Below are positions 16,894 through 23,799 of a stretch of DNA of 51,555 nucleotides, piece by piece; positions within the stretch are counted from its first letter, which is position 1; each line of letters opens with the position of its first letter. The stretch is taken from assembly GCA_964394085.1 (NCBI GenBank), contig CAYMWF010000001.1, positions 38,323 to 89,877 of the forward strand, read 5' to 3'. The position numbers were made by a program, and so were the translations under genes. The notes under the pieces were generated by a model. It saw only the letters and a list, made by a program, of their open reading frames with translations. It searched no databases and was not told the origin of the DNA. The DNA comes from CAYMWF01 sp964394085 [NCBI: uncultured Gemmatimonadota bacterium] (GTDB lineage: Bacteria; GCA-2686955; CAYMWF01).

Positions 16894-18059
16894 TGATCCA
16901 TGGTTTTCGAGGGTTTCGGCACCCTGGTATCTTCACGACCTGCGAAAAGGCGCTCCGCCACCCTTTGCATCACTTCAGCGAGAGCTTCGATATTGCCGGG
17001 AGTGAACAGATTGCTTTGATTGTCGGAGAATGCTTCACTCAGACCTCCGATATCGGCTGCTATCACCTCGAGTCCCGCCTGGAACCCTTCCCTGACTGTA
17101 AGCCCGTAGGTTTCGGGCCATATGGACGGGACGATCAGAACGTCTATCTCCCGGTACAGAGCAGACCGTTCATCGAAAGAAAACGGGCCGTGCAGCACTA
17201 CGCGCGGGTCTTCGGCGGCCAGATTCGAAATCTCGTTACGATACTCGAAACTACCGTGATACGGGATGAAGGATCCGTAGAGGGTGAGTCCCATCCGGTC
17301 GAGCGGCACGAGCTGAAAAGCCTTGATCAGCAGGTGGATTCCTTTCGACGGAATAAGAGCGCCCATATATGCGAACCTCACGCTCTCCGATCGGACGGGC
17401 GGCAGGATTTCGATATTGTCGAGTCCGTGTTCGACATAATACAGCCGCTCCCGCGGTACAACATGTTTTCCGAAAAAATCGAACATCCAGAGGGAAGGGG
17501 CGAGAAATGCGTTGATATCGCGAATGGCCCCCCTGGATGCCCGGGCATAACGCCCGTATGCCGAGAAACGAGGGAGCCAGCGCCTGCGGAATCCTGCCGG
17601 TTCCAGACAGGCAGGGCAGGTCTTTCTCTCCGGTTTTGCGCATACGTTCAGGGACTCCCTGATCAGCTGCCCCCTCGGGCAGGCGAGGTAATAATCGTGA
17701 CAGGTGAAAAGGGTCGGCACTCTGTATCTCGCGGCGATGGAGGGAAGCTCCAGCGAAAGTCCGCTCAAGTGATGGAAATGGATCACATCCGGTTCGAAAG
17801 TCCTGAGAGTCTGCTCGAAACCTTCTTCCGCGTCGAAGCTCCGCCAGAAAGGGATACCCGGAGAGGGTTCATTCTTTCCCAGGCTGAGAACCGCCAGATC
17901 CTGGTAGGTTAAACGGTTCGAGCCGAGCCGCTCGGGGGACCGGGTGAAGATCATGACTTCGTTGGCGGCCGCCAGCTTCTTCGACAGCAGGTAGCAGTGG
18001 AGTTCGGCGCCGCCTATATGGTCGGGTACGAACTGATGGATAACCTGGAGAATTTTCAT
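16842..18059 (-). CDS. GT4-family glycosyltransferase
   Basis: A 405-residue retaining glycosyltransferase of GT-B fold, family GT4. The N-terminal domain opens with ILQVIHQFVPDHIGGAELH (glycine-rich acceptor loop). The C-terminal domain has PSKGIHLLI and the E-x7-E pair at Glu316 and Glu324 (PETYGLTVREGF). A Cys cluster at residues 127, 140, 148 and 151 lies in the inter-domain region, as in the related GT4 domain of the fusion protein at 20237-22699, so the two look like paralogs. Donor and acceptor are unknown. Its ATG overlaps the stop of the GT2 gene by 4 bp. Confidence 0.9.
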   Translation of the reverse strand: MKILQVIHQFVPDHIGGAELHCYLLSKKLAAANEVMIFTRSPERLGSNRLTYQDLAVLSLGKNEPSPGIPFWRSFDAEEGFEQTLRTFEPDVIHFHHLSGLSLELPSIAARYRVPTLFTCHDYYLACPRGQLIRESLNVCAKPERKTCPACLEPAGFRRRWLPRFSAYGRYARASRGAIRDINAFLAPSLWMFDFFGKHVVPRERLYYVEHGLDNIEILPPVRSESVRFAYMGALIPSKGIHLLIKAFQLVPLDRMGLTLYGSFIPYHGSFEYRNEISNLAAEDPRVVLHGPFSFDERSALYREIDVLIVPSIWPETYGLTVREGFQAGLEVIAADIGGLSEAFSDNQSNLFTPGNIEALAEVMQRVAERLFAGREDTRVPKPSKTMDQCANQVQYIYNKLVSGT

Positions 18060-19090
18060 TTTTTCAAGGTTTCAGATTTCTCCGGACAGAGTGCCTGAAG
18101 GCTGACCGAACCCTCGACGGATCTTGCGTATCGAAAGGCGTCGACATCCGTCCGCTCCGCCAGCCGGCAGCCGAGATATTGTGCCCATGCTGAAACGAAC
18201 GATTCTATGGCGCGTCTTGTTCTTCCGTCTTTTGGTCCCGTCCGGTCTTGTTCTTCTGTTTTTTCCAGAATCTCTGCAAGAACTCCGCGTGCGGAAACAA
18301 CAAACGCTTCAGGGAGCGAGTTGATGAATCCGGCGCCGAGTACCTCACGAAGATTCCGGTGGTCCTTGAATGTCCTCGAGAACAGTTCAACGATTCCCGG
18401 ATCATGGGAATGCTCGACCACGGAGTCGGGTGTATAGATGATTTCATATCCGGCGGACAACACCTTGAAGGACCAGGCGATGTCTTCACCGAAAGCCGAA
18501 GGCCCGTGGTGAATGTATTTCCACACAGAGCGGCGCACGGCACAGCTTACATGGTCGAAGGCGACGATGGCAAGCCTATCTCGCGCTCCGAGTGAATAGA
18601 AGTCTCTTCCGGATGGCATCAACTGAACCCGGGGCTCCAGGTTCGATGCATACCAGGCCGCCAGCCTTTCCTTCGCCCGGGTCGAAGCATCCGGTCTTGG
18701 AATCTGCCTGCTGTAGGCCGCCGCCGCGGCTTTGTTTGCGACCAGCGGCTCGACAAGGCTGGTGAGCCAGTGTTTACCGACGGGAACAGCGTCCTGGGTC
18801 ATCAGGACCACTATATCTCCGCGACTTATGGAAAAACCGAAATCCCTGGTCAGGCCGTGATCGAACGGGATGTTTTGAAGAGGGTGTATCCGGACAGGGT
18901 AGCCGGACATAAGATGGAGCTGGTGCTCGATGGTGCCGGAATCTACGCATATTATGTCGAACGGATAGCTGCATTCCTGCTGCAGAATGGTTTCGATCAC
19001 CCTTAACAGTCTGTTGCCGCCGTTGCATGTCGGGATCACTATCGAAAGATCCCTTATTTGTTCCTCAGCGGGATACATGGTTATAGCCAT
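18056..19090 (-). CDS. GT2-family glycosyltransferase
   Basis: A 344-residue inverting glycosyltransferase with GT-A fold. LSIVIPTCNGG begins the nucleotide-binding domain, DIICVDSGT follows, and the metal-binding acidic site is probably MTQDAVPVG near residue 97. FDHGLTRDFGFSISRGD and a later EDIAWSFKVLSAGYEI segment recall rhamnosyltransferase-like GT2 enzymes of O-antigen and capsule loci. The C-terminal helix has no membrane segments. It lies between the second radical SAM gene (31-bp gap) and the GT4 gene (ATGA overlap), so it is part of the same transcript. Confidence 0.9.
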   Translation of the reverse strand: MAITMYPAEEQIRDLSIVIPTCNGGNRLLRVIETILQQECSYPFDIICVDSGTIEHQLHLMSGYPVRIHPLQNIPFDHGLTRDFGFSISRGDIVVLMTQDAVPVGKHWLTSLVEPLVANKAAAAAYSRQIPRPDASTRAKERLAAWYASNLEPRVQLMPSGRDFYSLGARDRLAIVAFDHVSCAVRRSVWKYIHHGPSAFGEDIAWSFKVLSAGYEIIYTPDSVVEHSHDPGIVELFSRTFKDHRNLREVLGAGFINSLPEAFVVSARGVLAEILEKTEEQDRTGPKDGRTRRAIESFVSAWAQYLGCRLAERTDVDAFRYARSVEGSVSLQALCPEKSETLKK

Positions 19091-19121
19091 CCGATCGACC
19101 GGTCGCTGATTCTACGCGAGA

Positions 19122-20240
19122 TCACGGACGGTGCCGCAGGTGCGTCCTCAACAGGTCATGCAGCACGGTGAGTTCGTTTCTCTCCCTGCGGTTTCTGAAA
19201 CAGTTCACACATCCGGAAGGTAACGAACCGCTCCTGATTTCTTTTCTGAAACGATTGTACCGGGGTCCCCGCCAGGTTGACGCGATTGTCTTTTCACCGA
19301 GGTGCCCGAGAAGGGTCTCACTCTGGCAGCAGGGATGAATCCGACCCTCCCAAGAGACATACATTGTTGTCCATGGCTCGGCGCAATTCCATGTTTTTTC
19401 TCCCCGGTCCGGTATTTTTTCCTCAGGTCGCTGCTGTAAAAGCGGAGATGTCACCGTCAATCCGGTTTCCCGCGCGGCCTGTCGTATGGAAGTGGCGATA
19501 CCGTTCCGGTCGGCGGCGAGGTCTTCCGCTTTCACTACCTCTGATTCGTAGAACTTCTCATACCCGGGATCTTTCTGGTAAAGGAGCGGCTCCAGGTGTA
19601 TTTCCCGGACGCCCCAGGCGGCTCCGTCCCGCACCAGATGGGGCGTTAACCCGATGTTCGACTTCATCGCCACTGCCGCAATCATTATATGCGGCCTGAC
19701 GGCGGATGCCGATTCTTTCAACCGGACGAGTGTACGCAGATTATGAACCGCTGTTTCGAGATCAGCGCCCCTGATCGATCTGTAGATGTCCGGGTCGGAC
19801 GAATCGATTGAGAAAACCACCTGGCCGACACCCGTTTCAACCAGACGTGCCGCAATATTTTCATCGAGGAGCAGTCCGTTGGTATTGAAGGTCGTCCAGA
19901 TTCCGTGGTCGTGAAGATGTCCGGCTATTTCCAGAAAATCGGGATTCAGGAGCGGTTCGCCGTTTCCCATGAGGTATGCTTTGATAACGCCCGGAAGAAC
20001 GGGCTCGAGGCGATCAATCGAATCCAGCGTAAGGAAAGGCGCTGCACCGGAATCGGCGCTTCCATTCATGCTCCGCCGCCGCGGATCGAAGGAAGTGGCG
20101 CACATCCTGCAACGCAGCTGGCACTTGGCTGAAACTTCCAGGAAGAGTTCTGAAGGACCGTGAACACGCCCCCCGCAGAGTCCGAAGCGGAAGGCGGCTT
20201 CCGCAGCCGCGAGATTCACCCTTTTACGCAGTATCTTCAT
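19122..20240 (-). CDS. Radical SAM/SPASM domain protein
   Basis: A 372-residue enzyme. The 4Fe-4S motif C-x3-C-x2-C is Cys40, Cys44 and Cys47 (CQLRCRMC), followed by the family GNGEPLLNPDF loop and a TNGLLL strand. The C-terminal third has a SPASM-type Cys set (NCAEPW, IHPCCQSE, then SGCVNCF) for auxiliary clusters. ATG 20240 was chosen because it overlaps the preceding stop by 4 bp; the 20 residues before it lie inside the upstream gene. SPASM enzymes modify peptides, proteins or small molecules. In glycan loci their targets are mostly unknown. It resembles the radical SAM half of its upstream neighbour. Confidence 0.85.
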   Translation of the reverse strand: MKILRKRVNLAAAEAAFRFGLCGGRVHGPSELFLEVSAKCQLRCRMCATSFDPRRRSMNGSADSGAAPFLTLDSIDRLEPVLPGVIKAYLMGNGEPLLNPDFLEIAGHLHDHGIWTTFNTNGLLLDENIAARLVETGVGQVVFSIDSSDPDIYRSIRGADLETAVHNLRTLVRLKESASAVRPHIMIAAVAMKSNIGLTPHLVRDGAAWGVREIHLEPLLYQKDPGYEKFYESEVVKAEDLAADRNGIATSIRQAARETGLTVTSPLLQQRPEEKIPDRGEKTWNCAEPWTTMYVSWEGRIHPCCQSETLLGHLGEKTIASTWRGPRYNRFRKEIRSGSLPSGCVNCFRNRRERNELTVLHDLLRTHLRHRP

Positions 20241-22699
20241 TTTCCTGACAGATCGAAAAGAGCCGGAGTCCCGTCGGAGCGGAGAAAACACTCGCTGCAT
20301 GGTTCACGGTCGGGAACCGATGCAGCGAAGGCGGCGTATTCCCGGCTGCGCCAGATATCGATCAACCCGGTCTCCCGGCAATTCCCCAGTGGAACGATTC
20401 CGGCCGGATAACAGCAGGGAAGGAAATTCCCCTCTATATCGATCCAGGCTTCCCGTCCGATAAAGGGGCAGCTGCCGGACGGTTCCATCGAGAAGTCCCC
20501 GCCCCCTGGAGCGTAAAATTCGATTCCCAGCTCCGCGGCCCTGTCGGCTGCGGCGCATAAAGCGGCCGCAACCGGTGGATCGGCGGTTCCCACAAGTTCT
20601 TCTTTCAAACCTGGGAGGTGCGCTACGAGCCTTGACACTTCGAGCACGTCCATGTCGAATGAAGCGCCGAATTCCACCCACCTCGTCAACTCCGGATAAT
20701 TGCTTTTCATCAGAACGAGCGCCATGGTGGCGACGGGCCGGTGTTTCTCCGGCAGACCGCCTCTCTTTTTTGCCAGGGCGGTGAGATTCCGCTCCAGGTC
20801 CGGAAAGAAGGCCCCCTTGCGGATCATCTCGTATAATCGCGGGGAAGCGCTGTCCACGGATATTGTAATACGGTTCAGCAGCGGGAGTATCCGATCGAGA
20901 AGATCATCTTTATCGAGGAGAAGACCATTCGTGAACAGGGCCAGTCCCAGGCGGTTCTTTTCTATGATCCCGATTTCTTCCCTGATGGCCGTAGAGGCGA
21001 GCGGTTCGCCCGTAACGCTGAGCCGGATTTCCTTTAACCCGTATTCCGCTGACCGGCAGATTTTTCTGAATAGATCGAGGTTCATCGATCCGTGTGAATA
21101 TCCGCCCTTGCGGCGAAGACAATGGAAACATTCGATGTTGCAGCTGGTAGTGTTTTCAACTGTCAGTCTGAAGGGGAACGGCAGGATTTCTTCAGTCGCT
21201 CCCCTCTCTCGAGCCGGATGCCCGGATTCTTTCTCCGACATTCCGCCGATCACCGGCTGTTCTTGACCCGTGTTCCCTTCGCGGGGCTCCATTGTTTGAC
21301 AGTGCCGACCGTTCTTTCGAGCAACCTTCATTCTTCTGGCGATGATCTCCAGGTAGAGCTCCTCGATAACCAGGGCCTGTTCCTCGGCTGAATTAACATG
21401 AGGTATGTTCCTCCTGAGATCATCATACAGGTTCCCGTCCCTCGAGACCCGCCGCATCACGCGGCCCAGGGTCCCTGCGTCACCCGGAATAAAATGCAGG
21501 CCCCCGCGGCCCTCCGGAGCCAGTTCCGCCGCGCCCCCGTGACCCGGAACGATGACCGGCACCCCGCGTGAGAACGCTTCCTGAATGACCAGAGGGGAGT
21601 TCTCATACCAGAGGGAAGGGACGACGAGGAGGTCTATCCGGTCCAGGGCGGCTCCGAGATCCTTCCTTTCCAGTGGACCCCGGAAGTCGATCCGGCCCCA
21701 GGCTTTTTTATCTGCAAGACCGTCGAAATAAACGGGATCCACGGTTTCGTCGCCGAATACTTCCAGTTTCAGTCCGGGCTCCCGGATTTCCTCCCACGCC
21801 TCCAGAAGCAGGTGCACGCCCTTTGCCGGGATGATGCTGCCGATGTAACCGAAAACGAATTCTCGACTCCGACCATTCAGGTTTTTCTCGCGGCGGCTGT
21901 GTGGGAGTTTTACCTGCGAATCTGTTATCCCGAAATCTTGCCTTTCCTTTTCACGGGGTTCCGCTTTGCCGTCGTTCGGGCGGATCGGAACCGAGATTCC
22001 GTAGGGAATGACGCGCATGATTTCTCTTCTCACCCCGTTTACGGCATGCATTTCCCCAAGAAAACGCGAAGGCGAAATTATAGCGTCGGCACGGTTCAGA
22101 GCAGAAATGTATTGGCGGTATCTGTATTCCTGAAAGGGTCTGTTCAGAAGACTGGTAAACCTCGAAACCGGTCTGCCGGCGGGAATCCGTTCCGCAAGAC
22201 CCGCACAGTGAGCGCACGCCCGTCCGGCATCAGGACCGCCGCAGGTGGAGCCGTCCCTGTCAAGCATCTTGATTTTCGGGCAGATGAACCAGAAATCGTT
22301 CAGAGTCACAACGACCGGAATACCCCTATCCACCGCCAGCCGGAGCGGGGCGAGAGACAGTCCGGCCAGGTGCTGAAAGTGTACGGTATCCGGATTGAAC
22401 TTCTTGATGAGAAACGAGAACGAGCGTGTTGTCACCGGGTCGCTGAAACTCCGCAGGAACCGTGAAGGTCCGGCTGGAATCAGTGGAAAAAAACTGTAAT
22501 GGAGCTCATGCAGCTGAAGGTTTTCCGCCAGCCGACCGCTTTTCAGACGTGACCTGGTGCGACGCGGAACGTCTTCGCGCGTAAAGACAGCCACGTCGTG
22601 GTCTTTTTCGGCGAGACACCTTGCGAGCTGGTCCGTATGAACTTCGGTCCCTCCGACATGGCGGGGCAGGAACGAATGAACGGCAAGTAGAATCTTCAT
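20237..22699 (-). CDS. GT4 glycosyltransferase / radical SAM-SPASM fusion
   Basis: An 820-residue two-enzyme fusion. Residues 1-455 form a complete GT4 glycosyltransferase: HVGGTEVH acceptor loop, Cys cluster 140-165, PAKGVHLL, and the E-x7-E pair Glu366/Glu374. A polar linker of about 50 residues follows. The radical SAM domain then has Cys520, Cys524 and Cys527 (CNIECFHC), VTGEPLAS and FTNGLLLD, and ends with SPASM cysteines (SCPFIG, LPCCYP, PCSECF). The reading frame is continuous with no stop, so the fusion is real in this sequence. Its ATG overlaps the methyltransferase stop by 4 bp. The pairing suggests that sugar transfer and a radical modification act on the same product. Confidence 0.9.
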   Translation of the reverse strand: MKILLAVHSFLPRHVGGTEVHTDQLARCLAEKDHDVAVFTREDVPRRTRSRLKSGRLAENLQLHELHYSFFPLIPAGPSRFLRSFSDPVTTRSFSFLIKKFNPDTVHFQHLAGLSLAPLRLAVDRGIPVVVTLNDFWFICPKIKMLDRDGSTCGGPDAGRACAHCAGLAERIPAGRPVSRFTSLLNRPFQEYRYRQYISALNRADAIISPSRFLGEMHAVNGVRREIMRVIPYGISVPIRPNDGKAEPREKERQDFGITDSQVKLPHSRREKNLNGRSREFVFGYIGSIIPAKGVHLLLEAWEEIREPGLKLEVFGDETVDPVYFDGLADKKAWGRIDFRGPLERKDLGAALDRIDLLVVPSLWYENSPLVIQEAFSRGVPVIVPGHGGAAELAPEGRGGLHFIPGDAGTLGRVMRRVSRDGNLYDDLRRNIPHVNSAEEQALVIEELYLEIIARRMKVARKNGRHCQTMEPREGNTGQEQPVIGGMSEKESGHPARERGATEEILPFPFRLTVENTTSCNIECFHCLRRKGGYSHGSMNLDLFRKICRSAEYGLKEIRLSVTGEPLASTAIREEIGIIEKNRLGLALFTNGLLLDKDDLLDRILPLLNRITISVDSASPRLYEMIRKGAFFPDLERNLTALAKKRGGLPEKHRPVATMALVLMKSNYPELTRWVEFGASFDMDVLEVSRLVAHLPGLKEELVGTADPPVAAALCAAADRAAELGIEFYAPGGGDFSMEPSGSCPFIGREAWIDIEGNFLPCCYPAGIVPLGNCRETGLIDIWRSREYAAFAASVPDREPCSECFLRSDGTPALFDLSGK

Positions 22700-23664
22700 C
22701 CTTTCGTTTCTTTGATTCCCATGCTTCCGGCAATCTTCAAGGCCGTCTTCATTCCCGGAATTCCGAGAATCCGCTCCCTGAATTTTGAAAGCTTCTCGAT
22801 CGCCAGACGGTGTTCGGCCAGTGATTTCCCATGTTCGGCGAGATGCCTGTCTTTTTCATGCATCGCTTTCCGGAGGGCGTCCCTCTCGGTTTCAAGGGCT
22901 TCGAGATGGCCCAGGTATTCGGCTTCTCTCGATTCGAGCTCTTTAATTCGTGATTCCTGGAGGAGAAGAGCGGCAAGCTCTTCTATTCCTTTGTCCCCCG
23001 TCTGCAGGGATGCTGAGCCCGGTTCCCATCCGGCGATGTGCGTTTTTGAAGATCCGCTTTTTCCTTTATCCCTTCCAAGCGGCACCGATAAAAAAGAATT
23101 ATAAGAGGGGCGGCCCCTGAGCCGGGTCACATCGATCAAAGAAGAGAAAGACGACGCTAGCTCTCCGAACCGCGTCATATGATGCGTCATGACCATAAGG
23201 ATGAGCCACCAGCCAAGGGAAATGCCGTCAAGGATTTGCACATCTGCGCCGGCCGCCGTCTCCATCGTCTCCTTTACATCCGTCAGGGACGGAAGACCGA
23301 GAGCGTAATGCTCTTCGAGGTTTCGATCGGGAACGCCCCCGTTCATCAGCCCTGTATAGTCAGACAGGAATTTTTCCGCCCTGCTGATGCGATCGTCTTT
23401 AAACGGTCCGCCGAGAATAAGGCGGCTGGAGGTGACCCGCACAGCTTCGAAAATCAGATCCTTGCGCTCGATCGGATCCACATGCTCGAGAACATCCAGG
23501 ATGATGGTGAAATCGAAGCAGCCGTCGGTAAAAGGCAGAAGGAAGCCCGTTCCGAAGACATCCGGTGAGCCTTTCGGATCAAGGCTGATACAACGCGCCG
23601 ACGGAAAAAAGGAGGAAGCGAGGTTCCGTCGTCCCCCGAGATCGAGGATGAGCGGATCCTTCAT
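22696..23664 (-). CDS. Class I SAM-dependent methyltransferase with C-terminal coiled coil
   Basis: From the first ATG (23664) it is 322 residues. LILDLGG is motif I, ISLDPKG the beta-2 acidic loop and FDFTIILDVLEHV motif IV with post-IV, together a Methyltransf_11-type fold. From about 225 a charged helix of some 70 residues (ESREAEYLGHLEAL onward) is a likely coiled coil. Odd feature: the same frame stays open for 45 more codons upstream, right up to the stop of the preceding gene, and encodes plausible protein (LPFDIKFRYGL), yet has no ATG, GTG or TTG. The true start may be non-canonical (ATC, ATT or CTG), or the preceding TGA may be suppressed. Confidence 0.8.
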   Translation of the reverse strand: MKDPLILDLGGRRNLASSFFPSARCISLDPKGSPDVFGTGFLLPFTDGCFDFTIILDVLEHVDPIERKDLIFEAVRVTSSRLILGGPFKDDRISRAEKFLSDYTGLMNGGVPDRNLEEHYALGLPSLTDVKETMETAAGADVQILDGISLGWWLILMVMTHHMTRFGELASSFSSLIDVTRLRGRPSYNSFLSVPLGRDKGKSGSSKTHIAGWEPGSASLQTGDKGIEELAALLLQESRIKELESREAEYLGHLEALETERDALRKAMHEKDRHLAEHGKSLAEHRLAIEKLSKFRERILGIPGMKTALKIAGSMGIKETKG

Positions 23665-23799
23665 CCTCCCCGATTCCCCCGAATCCAGAATCGCCGCGGC
23701 GAGGCCGTACCTGAACTTTATGTCGAAGGGGAGACCGGCAGGTCCTCCTGAACCGTCTTTATCCTGCTCAAGGGATAATGGAAGTTTTTCAACCGTGAT

